From: Solen grandis | Taxonomy: Eukaryota; Mollusca; Bivalvia; Adapedonta; Solenidae | NCBI GenBank assembly: GCA_021229015.1 | Contig: CM037777.1 | Span: forward strand, 53,017,554 to 53,081,553 | DNA: 64,000 nucleotides | Direction: 5' to 3' | Shown: positions 24,904 to 35,680 of the stretch, piece by piece | Layout of the letters: each line of letters starts with the position of its first letter | Numbering within the stretch: the first letter of the stretch is position 1 | Made by a program: the position numbers and the translations under genes | Notes under the pieces: generated by a model | What the model was told of the DNA's origin: nothing | Database searches by the model: none | What the model saw: the letters and a program-made list of their open reading frames with translations, nothing else

Positions 24904-24965
24904 ACTGCGCATGCGCAGGAGTGACGTCATCAGATTATTTGCGCATGTGCGGCGGCCATATTGAT
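24904..24965. promoter_or_regulatory. Promoter-type motif cluster in the left TIR
   Basis: Within 60 bases lie GCGCATGCGC (NRF1-type), TGACGTCA (CRE/ATF) and GGCGGCCATATTG (YY1-like). A short array of GACATCATGATCTATA units follows to about 25,060. Because it lies in the TIR it is duplicated at 31,345-31,410. Confidence 0.5.
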
Positions 24966-25718
24966 TTTCTATATTTAGAATGACATCATGATCTATAGTT
25001 AGAAATGGCATCATGATCTATATTTAGAATGACATCATGATCTATAGTTAGAAATGACATCAATGTACAGAGTTGTACATTTGACCTAGGGCTAAGGAGA
25101 TTGAGGGTCAAGTCTTAGGCGGAGACACATGGTAAACAAAAAGTACATGAGATACAACAGAGGTATTGATAGTCCCAATGATATACAGAGCTGACTTGTA
25201 TATTCACATAAGGCTTAAGGACGGGGGGGAAAAAAAAAAATGATCATCATACAATAAACATACAATATATAAAACTATATTAAACAATATTTGGAACATA
25301 CTTTTTGAACATACCTGTACACTTTACTTCAACACAAAACGGAAATAAAGATCAAATTTTCAGAATTCAGACGTGTGATGAACACACTTTTTGAACATGT
25401 CTGTACACGTTATTTCAACATAATGACACGAATATTGAAATCATTTAAAGCAGGTTCCAGTACATTTCATAATCACATACACTGTGACCTATATACCAAC
25501 AGAAAGAAAAACATCTTACCTATCATACATGAATACGTTTTACTTTGAATCTGGAGTAACACACTCCATTTGTTAAATTCTCTCTCTCTCTCTCTCTCTT
25601 AATTTCTGTAGAGTTTGTATATGATTATATAAGCACATTCTCATACTTAAACTTGTATCAAATTTAATGAAGTACATGAGCACGTACATGTATACATGTA
25701 CAACTGAATGTTCATGTT

Positions 25719-25750
<32 letters not shown>

Positions 25751-26779
25751 GTGATATACCATATTAAGTCAAAGTATTTCCGGTAATTATTCTTGGAAAT
25801 GTATTTCCAGTATACAACTAGAGTAAACCAGAGATAACTGGTTTACAATTTGAACCGACCAATGCCATGTCTTCATTTTATATCGATTGAACAAGTCTAG
25901 ACATGTTGTCTAAAAATAACCATGACTTAGATCAACAACCAATCAGAAACGAAATGTAGTATTACAACCATCTTTCATGCCATGAATTGGCGCGACATTG
26001 CACAACAACCAGCAATCATTTTTACTCCATGAACCTATGAGGCGTACACACACACACACGCACGCTATTCAAGCAAAATCATAGAATGCGTTCATGTTTC
26101 TGGAAATGAAATGGACATGTTGAATAAGGTAAACTTTTTAATTTATAAATCACCTACCTTTTTTCCTCAATATCCAATTTTATATTACACAACAAAATTT
26201 CTAAAAATGTTAATTATATCCATTTTTTTCGAAATCAAAATCCCTTGAACTGATCATTCCCAAAGTATTCACAGAAAGAACGAAATTGTCAAATGTTTGT
26301 ATAAAAATGTTTAAAGATGTGTTGGAAGATCAATAATCCAATATTATGGATAGGATTGAGCCACTTGATTTTAACTTAAAACACATGTTTATATTTAATC
26401 GATATAATGCTGGAGTGGACGTGCGAAACAGCTGCGACCTGTAATCAAAAAGTCATTAACTCTTTCAGTTTATTAAAATCTATTATTTATGATCCTAGGT
26501 TAATTTTAAAATTTTATTATTTTGATATTTTAAAACTCAATTTTTTTATATTGTTTTAGTGCAAATCAAGTCTAAATACATGATTTATATATATCATATC
26601 AGTATTTTTTTCTCACTAATATTGAGTCATTTGAGCATACAAATAGTAACTAGATTCAAAATAAATCTGTTGATTTGATTTTCAATCGAATTAGTTGTCA
26701 ATTATCGATTTCATTGATTTCCCATTTTTTTAAAGAGTCGGTTGTTTTGAGGATCCTATTGTCAAAGAAAACAAACACA

Positions 26780-27003
26780 TTTTAATCTGTTACTCATTTT
26801 ATTTTGCAATACAATTCGTTTTCACACATTTTCTGTTCTACAATTATACAAATTCTAAACTGTTACTTATTTTATTTTGCAATACAATTCGTTTTCATAT
26901 GCACACATTTTCCGTTCTACAATTATACAATTTAAATTTTTTTTTTTTTTTCAATACAAATCGTTTGAACATGCACACATTTTCTGTTCTACAGTTATAT
27001 TGT
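26780..27003 (-). repeat. Three tandem units of about 80 bp downstream of the element's genes
   Basis: CAATACAATTCGTTTTCA ... ACACATTTTCTGTTCTACA is repeated three times with small changes, ending just after the stop codon of the 27,012-27,320 gene in its reading direction. This is probably 3' untranslated sequence. Confidence 0.7.
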
Positions 27004-27011
27004 CCTTAGTC

Positions 27012-27320
27012 TCAAACATAGAAGGTTGAATTGGCCGGAATTCCTGGTGGTCGAAATCTTTTGTTTGATTTTACAGGGGAACTCATATTCTGACGTTTCA
27101 TGGAAGTAGACTTTCTTTCCCTAGGTGGAGAGTCTTGTCTCTTGAGTTCTGACTTGGCCATTTCTACCGCTTGTGCCACAGGGGTAACATATTGAATGGT
27201 CGGTTCTTTAGACGTGCCACCAGTCTGTATTTTTTCTACCACATAGTGTCCTTTGTGATTAGGACGTAGTTTTCCCTCGGCCATGAGGCGAAAATGTTGT
27301 GACCAACTGTCAATGTTCAT
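27012..27320 (-). CDS. Small basic protein of the 7.8-kb element, 102 aa
   Basis: Intact frame from ATG 27,320 to the stop at 27,012. The N-terminal half has SWSQHFRLMAEGKLRP and a hydrophobic-acidic segment, TPVAQAVEMAKSELKR. The C-terminal third is strongly basic (KSTSMKRQNM, KSNKRFRPPG). I do not recognise a named family. The size, the basic tail and the place beside a packaging ATPase suggest a DNA-binding or minor virion-type protein, which is inference. It is the only gene of this element without a visible lesion and shares orientation with the ATPase gene, 44 bases downstream of its stop. Confidence 0.65.
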   Translation of the reverse strand: MNIDSWSQHFRLMAEGKLRPNHKGHYVVEKIQTGGTSKEPTIQYVTPVAQAVEMAKSELKRQDSPPRERKSTSMKRQNMSSPVKSNKRFRPPGIPANSTFYV

Positions 27321-27364
27321 TATTAGTTTTTGTTAATTTCTATTAGTCTTCTCCCCTTATAAAC

Positions 27365-28994
27365 TTATTCATCATCATCATCATCACTAGATTCCGAATC
27401 TATCTCTCCGTGACCAATGACCTCATCGAACCAATGATTGTACTTTTTCAATACTCGTTTAATCACTTTCTTTTTATTGTCTGAATCCAAAATTTCTCGA
27501 AGAATTTTCTGATGAACGACGCTTCCTTCTAGTTGAGCCGCTGTTCTCAAAAAATCTGTATACATTCGCATGAATTCTTTTTTATCGTCTTCAAAGACAA
27601 ACTCATAGGCTTTTGAACGGGCTTTCTGTTCTGAGTTTCCTTCATTTCTATATTCGTAGTATTTTTCATCCCAAATTGTTTCCGTTTTCTCACCAGCTTT
27701 TTTGGCTAAGGATTCGAAATATTCATTTATGTCTTCAATGAAGTCTTGTTCATCCATAGAACTTTCATTATCAGAACCATCATCGCAGGTGATCCAATCT
27801 CGACGGCCTACTTTACTCGTAGGCTCATCTTCATTACTAGTATGTGCAGCTTTTCTTTTCAACACCGCTGGACACCATGCTCTGGCATGTTTTTGTAAGT
27901 TACTAATGTCCGAAAACATAGAACCGCAGTCGTCGCAAGAAATCATGATGTTTTGCAAAGTTTCGACTGGAACAGTATCCTGTCTCTGTATATCGTTTGG
28001 TGGTTCCATTGTACAATCTGTTTCCCTTATAAATTCCATCACATTTGTGCGCATGCGTAGTGAAGCCGGTGTAAGTGGCTTTAAATCTACGAGTAAATAG
28101 CCATAGGGATGACTAACAGCCTTTTCAAAAGGTCTTAACAGTTCTTTGGAGTTACTGGGTACATTTGTCGGGCAAAAGTCATAACCTGTTGCCTGTCTAC
28201 AGGGTTGTTAAATAATACCAGATAATGGCAATTTCGTCTCTGGGTAGGATCTTTCCTGAAATACAGGTTTTGGTTGAGAGCGATGACAGACAGATTTCTA
28301 TGGTGGCTACCTTCCGTGAATAAATCGGTCACTCATTGGTCTTTCACCGCTTCCGTAGCCATGTCGTCTAATATGATCACATTTCTGACTCTAGGGTCCA
28401 AAAACTCATCTTTTTCCAGATTAAAGGTACTCCTTTTTTGAATTCTACTTCCGGAAAAACGTTTCTTTGTATTTCGTCATATAACGGTTGCCATCTCTTG
28501 TATAACCAGATAATACGTTGTGGAGCGGGACGAAGTTTTTCATAAGCCCTCTGTAGTAGCTGTGATACGAAGTAAGTTTTACCACAAGAGGTCGGTCCGC
28601 TGACCATACACGTAAAGGGATGTTGAAAAACAAATTCCTGTCCATTAGTTAATGTTGAAGGAGGTATTTCCCTAACTTTCTTTTGTGTCTGTACTCCCTG
28701 AAATATTGAACCTCCTCCTTGAGGAGGAGAAAGAGGATGAATTCCTCCTCCTTGAGGAGGAGGAGGAGGAGGAGGAGGAGGAGTCAATTTCGGAGGAGGA
28801 GGCGTCAATTCCGAAGGAGGAGGAGTCAATTCCGAAGGAGGAGGAGTCAATTCCGAAGGAGGAGGAGTCAATTCCGAAGGAGGAGGCGTTTCATTGACTG
28901 TCTTTTCATTTCCATGTTTAAATGCACAATGTCTTAACAAATTGTCCCTTCTTGTGAATACTTGTTTACACTCTAAACACTTTATAGAAAACAT
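27365..28994 (-). pseudogene. Zinc-finger / packaging-type ATPase, with frame breaks
   Basis: ATG at 28,994 gives a C2H2 finger at once (CLECKQVFTRRDNLLRH). About five PPPSELT heptads and a poly-proline stretch follow, then a P-loop ATPase with Walker A GPTSCGKT (about residue 120) and an IIWLYKRWQPLYDEIQ block. The frame shifts near 28,415. Walker B (NVIILDDMA) follows, then an in-frame TGA at 28,333-28,335. FTEGSHHRNLSVIALNQN and LVLFNNPVDRQQ continue the ATPase. A second frameshift near 28,133 enters the frame ending at 27,365. That part has HPYGYLLVDLKP, a second zinc finger (CDDCGSMF...HARAWC) and an acidic tail. The ATPase belongs to the broad A32/FtsK-HerA-like packaging group by motif layout. 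Confidence 0.72.
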
Positions 28995-29184
28995 GTTTTA
29001 TGAACTGAAAAAGGAGGCACTTCCCCTTATAAGTTTTTATAAGTCCCAAGACTTTGATCCTGTTTGTTCTTATATTAAACAGGCTTCACACATCTCTAGA
29101 TACAGCTCTGAAAATCCCTCGTCAATGTTCACGACATTGCCCATCTCATAGGACAAGATTTTCATATGTTTTTTTATACCCTCG

Positions 29185-29412
29185 AAGTTCAAACTAATGA
29201 AGATAGAATCATTTTTACATAGAATGACGTCATTTCCGGTTTTTATTCATCATGGACTTCCGGTTAATAGTATTCAAAGTATAGATCTCACTTTGAGCTT
29301 TCCATAGCTATAAAAAATATTCAAATCGGATAACAACTAAGGGAGATAGAGTCATTTTTTACATGTGATGACGTCATTTCCGGTTTTTATTCATCATGGA
29401 CTTCCGGTCCGA
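29185..29412 (-). promoter_or_regulatory. Duplicated CRE-ETS block upstream of the ATPase gene
   Basis: A unit of about 75 bp occurs twice (about 29,192-29,268 and 29,342-29,410). Each has ATGACGTCATTTCCGG, a perfect CRE next to an ETS-type TTCCGG, then TTCATCATGGACTTCCGG. It sits 200-400 bases upstream of the minus-strand start at 28,994 and inside the right TIR edge. This fits a promoter or enhancer for the element's genes. Confidence 0.5.
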
Positions 29413-30472
29413 TTTATTTTGAATCTAGTTACTATTTGTATGCTCAAATGACTCAATATTAGTGAAAAAAAATACTGATATTTGTATGATATATATAAAA
29501 TCGATAAATAATCATGTATTTAGACTTGATTTGCACTCAAACAATATCAATAAACTGTTTTCTGAAATCAAAATAACAAAATTCATTCATTTAATCAATG
29601 TTTATACTTATATTCGAATGATATTAGAATTTTAATAAACTGAAAGAGTTAATGACTTTTTGATTACAGGTCGCAGCTGTTTCGCACGTCCACTCCAGCA
29701 TTATATCGATTAAATATAAACATGTGTTTTAAGTTAAAATCAAGTGGCTCAATCCTATCCATAATATTGGATTATTGATCTTCCAACGTTGACACGGTTC
29801 CCTGCACTTTCGCCAGGATTATATCGATTAAACATAAACATGTGTTTTAAGTTAAAATCAAGTGGCTCAATCCTATCCATAATATTGGATTATTGATCTT
29901 CCAACACATCTTTAAACATTTTTATACAAACATTTGACAATTTCGTTCTTTCTGTGAATACTTTGGGAATGATCAGTTCAAGGGATTTTGATTTCGAAAA
30001 AAATGGATATAATTAACATTTTTAGAAATTTTGTTGTGTAATATAAAATTGGATATTGAGGAAAAAAGGTAGGTGATTTATAAATTAAAAAGTTTACCTT
30101 ATTCAACATGTCCATTTCATTTCCAGAAACATGAACGCATTCTATGATTTTGCTTGAATAGCGTGCGTGTGTGTGTGTGTACGCCTCATAGGTTCATGGA
30201 GTAAAAATGATTGCTGGTTGTTGTGCAATGTCGCGCCAATTCATGGCATGAAAGATGGTTGTAATACTACATTTCGTTTCTGATTGGTTGTTGATCTAAG
30301 TCATGGTTATTTTTAGACAACATGTCTAGACTTGTTCAATCGATATAAAATGAAGACATGGCATTGGTCGGTTCAAATTGTAAACCAGTTATCTCTGGTT
30401 TACTCTAGTTGTATACTGGAAATACATTTCCAAGAATAATTACCGGAAATACTTTGACTTAATATGGTATAT

Positions 30473-30519
<47 letters not shown>

Positions 30520-30635
30520 AACATGAACATTCAGTTGTACATGTATACATGTACGTGCTCATGTACTTCATTAAATTTGATACAAGTTTAAGTATGAGAA
30601 TGTGCTTATATAATCATATACAAACTCTACAGAAA

Positions 30636-30680
<45 letters not shown>

Positions 30681-31467
30681 TAACAAATGGAGTGTGTTAC
30701 TCCAGATTCAAAGTAAAACGTATTCATGTATGATAGGTAAGATGTTTTTCTTTCTGTTGGTATATAGGTCACAGTGTATGTGATTATGAAATGTACTGGA
30801 ACCTGCTTTAAATGATTTCAATATTCGTGTCATTATGTTGAAATAACGTGTACAGACATGTTCAAAAAGTGTGTTCATCACACGTCTGAATTCTGAAAAT
30901 TTGATCTTTATTTCCGTTTTGTGTTGAAGTAAAGTGTACAGGTATGTTCAAAAAGTATGTTCCAAATATTGTTTAATATAGTTTTATATATTGTATGTTT
31001 ATTGTATGATGATCATATGTTGATTATTGATTTAAGATTTTGTATAGTCCCCGTCTAAGGCTGAGGACCTGACCCTCAATGTCCGTGATTAAGCCTTATG
31101 ACTGAATATACAAGTCAGCTCTGTATATCATTGGGACTATCAATACCTCTGTTGTATCTCATGTACTTTTTGTTTACCATGTGTCTCCGCCTAAGACTTG
31201 ACCCTCAATCTCCTTAGCCCTAGGTCAAATGTACAACTCTGTACATTGATGTCATTTCTAACTATAGATCATGATGTCATTCTAAATATAGATCATGATG
31301 CCATTTCTAACTATAGATCATGATGTCATTCTAAATATAGAAAATCAATATGGCCGCCGCACATGCGCAAATAATCTGATGACGTCACTCCTGCGCATGC
31401 GCAGTCTTGACCCTAAAGAGATGCCTATACTACTGATCTACGATCTACGCGCTAACTTCACACACCT
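29403..31467 (-). repeat. Right terminal inverted repeat
   Basis: Reverse complement of the left TIR. It has three private differences: a tandem duplication of about 105 bp (about 29,700-29,800 and 29,820-29,910), an AG microsatellite expanded to about 46 bases at 30,630 (about 20 on the left), and about 75 bases near 31,010-31,085 absent on the left. Confidence 0.85.
31345..31410. promoter_or_regulatory. Promoter-type motif cluster in the right TIR
   Basis: Mirror copy of 24,904-24,965 with the same NRF1-, CRE- and YY1-like strings in reverse order, bases unchanged across the core motifs. Confidence 0.5.
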
Positions 31468-31631
31468 CACAAAAGTGTGAGTTATGAGGTTGCATAGTCC
31501 ACACTTATTGATTTTTCACACACGTGTGGACTACGCGTTATAGTCCACGGTGACTATGAACAAATAAAATACTAGCATCTGATTGGACGAGAGGAAAATA
31601 CCATGTGCTAAATAGCGAGGTTTAACTGTAT
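31468..31631 (+). repeat. Right half of the older host repeat, starting with the target duplication
   Basis: Begins with the second CACAAAAGT. It has a hairpin (TAGTCCACAC...GTGTGGACTA), then AGGAAAATACCATGTGCTAAATAG, an inverted match to 23,617-23,640, and ends with AGCGAGGTTTAACTGTA. Confidence 0.65.
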
Positions 31632-33011
31632 GTGATAGTTGCCAAACCGTCTAGTTGTTTAAACCTTCGTCATATTTGAACAAGTGAATGCAAACAACAA
31701 AACTTGCTATTTTCAGAAATTAAGCAATACATGTGCCGATGACGCACCAGGAGTTCAATGAACTTAACTTCCAATTAGCGATCAGTTCATTCAAGATAAA
31801 ATTGACGTATCCTTTTTAGTCGTGTTCGTCGAAAACTTTATCAGGAACCAAAACACTTGATGCCATGTTAATCATGTCCAAGAGTATCAGTATGCAATTA
31901 TCATTCCCGGGAGGCAGACAGTTATCTGGTATTTTTATAGTTTATATGCACAGAGATATGTCAACGTTTGACTACCCCTGTCACTACCACCAATCACCTT
32001 GCAACTCCGGTCGTGAACCTTGCTGTAGGACTGTCGAAAGTCTTACCNNNNNNNNNNNNNNNNNNNNNNNNNNNNNNNNNNNNNNNNNNNNNNNNNNNNN
32101 NNNNNNNNNNNNNNNNNNNNNNNNNNNNNNNNNNNNNNNNNNNNNNNTCCTCTAAATATTTTTCCTGAAACGAATAAATACAAACCGTAGGCCGATACAT
32201 CATCATGTTCACTGTTTTAATATTTACGAATATGATAATCTACATGAATGTGTACTCGTGGTCTCTTTATAAAGAGACACTGGTCTATCTTAAATGTATA
32301 AATAAACATGAATATGAAATGAAAGAATTTGAAAATTTTAATCTGCCATATTTTGGGACAATCCATATTTTGGGACAATGTGTATGTAGATTATGCATGA
32401 TCATTAATTCAAATCATATCCAGGTAATCAGTCATTGAGCAATGCTACTGTGATAAGTCGATGAATACGAAATACTAATGCACAGAAAACACAATTTATG
32501 TGCAAAATAAAACGGATATTAAGGATTTTATATTAAATATCAACATCTTTTATTACTGAATATTGTTTGTTTTGTCACTGATTTAACATTTATTTGGGAA
32601 GTCTGTGTGTGAAGGCTGCTTCCAGATCGACAATTAGACAGTCAAGATTACCAAGTTCGAACCTAATACAGCATATACCCGGTATTCCCTTCAACATATT
32701 TGACAAAATATGTTTAAAATGTTTTTTTCCTCAGATTTAAACAAAACTGTCTTTTACAATGCTGAGTCCAAAACTGATGACTCTTCAAAGAATTCACTAA
32801 TTGACAGTGTACACAAGTCACTTTTTTTCTTTTTTGTGGGGTGGGGGATTGGGTGGATCCAAAAAGCACTTATTATTTTTTATGCCAATCTGCCCCCCCC
32901 CCCCCCCCTTTACTACCGTCATTTTTTTAAATACAACTGTAGTCAAAACTATTTCACAGTAATTATTCAAAACATGCTTTGCGAAGGTAAAATATATAAT
33001 TATATCGCTCA
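31632..33011. other. No gene seen; includes a 100-N gap
   Basis: AT-rich. Frames across 31,865-32,212 run through the N gap and mean nothing. Poly-C tract at about 32,893-32,908. Confidence 0.45.
32048..32147. other. Assembly gap (100 N)
   Basis: Exactly 100 N. Confidence 0.99.
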
Positions 33012-33885
33012 AGGTTCAGTCCCACTTGACATTTTTTGCCTAGGGGATGTACTCCCGATGGAAATTAATGAGCCTCGGGAGGCGTCGGGAACAGGTTCCC
33101 TTGTGTCCCGTGGAAGCTTCGAAAGCGTTGCGAGCCATGTGGAGTCATCGGGAGGCCTCGGGAGAACTTCATTGCTTGCATTGAAATTTTTCCACAATAT
33201 GTTCTCGAAGTTTTATCAGGGAAAACAGGCCGGGGAAACATACGCATAGCTTCCCGGAAGCTCCTGGGAAGCATTCACGGAGCTTCCGCGAAATATCTTT
33301 TCCTCCGAGGAACCCCCTAGGCTTCGGTGATGTCTCGAAGGTTCGGTAACCTTTCTGTGACAAATACCAGATCTTGTGATAGAATTTCAGAATATTCGCA
33401 AAAAATTCGGCAAGCGCACTCTAAAATTTGTTGCTTTTTTTTTTTTTTTGGTGAACTTTAGACTGAGACGGTCATAAAGGCCATCGGACACTGTTGGGGG
33501 GCATCTCATAAACCTCCAAAAGTCTACTCTTGATTTTGTCCATCACCAAATTTTCATAATCTCCATAATCTTCCCCGAGGCAGCTAGGATGGTTCGATAC
33601 AACGATACATCCCCTAATCTACGGGGATTTTCCCTCGATGGTTTTTCAAATTCGGTGAAGCTCCGGGGCACCTTCCCCGACCATCGGAAAAGTTTCACGA
33701 GCACCGAGAGCCATCCCGATAATACAAGGCCATTGTACCATAACCGAAACATCAGTGAACGTTTCAAAGGACCAATCCCGAAGCTTCTCATGGGACGGTT
33801 CCGTCTTCTTGGCTCAATCATCTGATGCCATCGGGAGAGAGTTTGTGTATTTCCCGATGATTTTTCTCCAGTGGGACCAAGGCAT
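33012..33885. repeat. GC-rich inverted-repeat element, about 0.87 kb, degenerate
   Basis: Ends are imperfect inverted copies around GGT(T)CAGTCCCACTTGA and its reverse near 33,868-33,882 (CCAGTGGGACCAAGG). Internal CGGGAGGC, CCCGATGG and TTCCCGA motifs recur on both strands. GC content is clearly above the neighbourhood. The overlapping frames of 60-180 codons on both strands look like repeat artefacts, not genes. Confidence 0.5.
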
Positions 33886-35361
33886 TAGATCCATGGTCTT
33901 CAAGTTAAAAAAAATCCCATAAAAACCCGTCACTTTTATCTCCAGAAAACCCTTCAGAATGCATCTCCGTCACTCTAAAAACCTTTTTTTTTTCGGGGGA
34001 GCATGCCACCGGACCCCCTAGCACTCACATCACATTCAGACCCCCCCCCCCTCCCCCCCAGTGGAAAAATTCTGGATCCGGGCCTGGGAATAAAGATACT
34101 AGGAAATAATTGGTTTTAAGTCTTTGGTGACATCTAATAATTATCATCAAGTGCATAAATGATAAATCCCCAAAATACATTAACGTTATAGACATACATG
34201 TATTTTCATATACATTCACAGCAAACATTTTGAAAACAAATTTTGACGAAAAATGCTGTTTAAATCATAAAAATGCTTTAAAAAATCATAAAATCAGACT
34301 CTAACGGCCGTTTCTTAATTAAAAATGACGTCACTTTTCGAGTTCGCGGCGAGAGTTCTTCGTAGGATTATCATTATCTAAGAAGTGCATCTCTTCTTTA
34401 GGTTTTTAGGTTTTTGCTTTAAGGATGCTGTTAATCAGTCGTCCGTTTCTTTTACAATTGATCTGCAGAATTTAGCATATTTTCTGATATGTATTTTTTT
34501 TTTAAATTCCTCCAAATTTTTCGTAATTTTTTGGCTTTAACTTTTTTTTTTTTTTTTTTTTTTTTAATTCAATTAGCTTGTGTGATTGGGTTTCATTGGA
34601 AGTATTTTTATTTCAGTGGAACAGTTTTTTTTTCAATAGAGTTTGTAAATTGATGGTGGAAAATACCAAATATATCCTTACGCGAAATTGAAAAATTCCA
34701 ACGTATCTCTGAATTCAAAATTATATTAAATGATATATACAACACATGTTTACTGTATTTATTCGTTTTCGCCCGTTCTAAGTTTCAGTGCTTTGTTAAA
34801 AACAGCGCGCTCACAGATGGCTTATTACAAGGAATTTGATTTTTAATTATAAATGTGTGTTACGTCTATCAAAACCAATCTACAGATGCATGGTCACCTA
34901 ATGCAATGGTCCAAAATTGTAAAAATATAGCCGGATTCTCCACCACATACAATAGCATTACGAACGTTATTGATTGCTTTAGGAATATAAAAGCTATACA
35001 TGTATTTAGAAATTATATTTCGTGTGCCATTCCATGAATCATCACATTCGCTTTTAGTGCATGCGCTTACTTCACAGGCTGAACTTACGAATTGGTGAAG
35101 ACGCCCCTTTTTCGGACCGTGTTACGTGGTAACGCATATAACTGCTTCGTTGATACCGTATTCTATATTCTATCGATTGCGCCAAGGTGGGCGTTTAAGA
35201 AAATAGCGTTTCCCGTGCATTGTGACATACACTTGCCGAGTTCATTTGTCAGAAGACAAAGTCTTCACCAACATTAACGAGGAGAAGTAGAATAAAAGGT
35301 ATTGTATTTCATCGATCATCTGCAAACGTACTGCTTTAAATGGAATTTGTTTGAAATAATG
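33886..35361. other. No gene supported; homopolymers
   Basis: Poly-C at about 34,041-34,060 and poly-T at about 34,541-34,565. A TGACGTCA-containing patch lies at 34,326. No coherent coding sequence. Confidence 0.45.
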
Positions 35362-35366
35362 ACATC
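35362..35366 (+). repeat. Target-site duplication of the 9.3-kb element, left copy
   Basis: ACATC just before TGTAGCGCC, matched by ACATC at 44,700-44,704 just after GGCGCTACA. Confidence 0.7.
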
Positions 35367-35680
35367 TGTAGCGCCGTTAAATGTCGCACCACCGTTAAAT
35401 GGCGCAACTCACGTTAAATGTCGCTCTGTTGCCGTTAATGTCGCTCTCACCGTTAAATGTCGCAAAACAAGCTCACGTTAAATGTCGCACCTCTAACGTT
35501 AAATGTCGCAAAAAATCGAGGTCACGTTAAATGTCGCACCATCAACGCTAAATGTCGCACATTTCTATATACACTCTAATGTAAATTTTATGTTATAAAT
35601 TTGGACCCTCATTGGCGGATCGACTTGTTAACCTTCTCTGCATAGGGTTCGAATCCCGAGCGGGAATATGACTTCTATGG
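35367..35680 (+). repeat. Left TIR of the 9.3-kb element
   Basis: The outer 200 bases hold about nine copies of (A)CGTTAAATGTCGCA spaced 15-30 bp. The inner part, matched more weakly at the other end, includes CGACTTGTTAACC and a tRNA B-box-like GGGTTCGAATCCCGA at about 35,646. Confidence 0.82.

Larger units (their letters stand above)
23664..26668 (+). repeat. Left terminal inverted repeat (interrupted by a fold-back insert)
   Basis: The outer 27 or so bases and then 24,874-26,668 match the reverse complement of 29,403-31,467. The matched part includes microsatellites, TC at 25,580 and CA at 25,725, that are shorter than or different from those in the right copy. Near 25,215 a segment of about 75 bases present on the right is missing. 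Similarity ends at GATTCAAAATAAATC on both sides, which marks the inner edge. Confidence 0.85.
23664..31467. mobile_element. 7.8-kb long-TIR element with a virus-type ATPase; unknown family
   Basis: Starts AGGTGTGTGAAGTTAGCGCG and ends with its reverse complement, flanked by the 9-bp duplication CACAAAAGT (10 bp is also possible, as both flanks share a preceding T). The TIRs are about 1.8-2.1 kb of near-identical sequence, leaving a core of about 2.7 kb. The core has two minus-strand genes, a promoter-like duplicated block and short tandem repeats. No transposase, integrase, polymerase or capsid gene is recognised. A 9-10 bp duplication with long TIRs fits Mutator-like elements, whereas Polintons make 6 bp. 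The cargo instead looks viral. Family assignment is open. Confidence 0.85.

Noticed and set aside
28685..28937. Long E- and R-rich plus-strand frames
   Set aside because: They are shadows of the GGAGGA repeats that encode the proline heptads of the minus-strand ATPase gene.
31865..32212. Frames crossing the second N gap
   Set aside because: Made of gap characters.
32710..33825. Frames of 60-180 codons on both strands
   Set aside because: GC-rich inverted-repeat DNA keeps many frames open; frames overlap on both strands and show no family motif.
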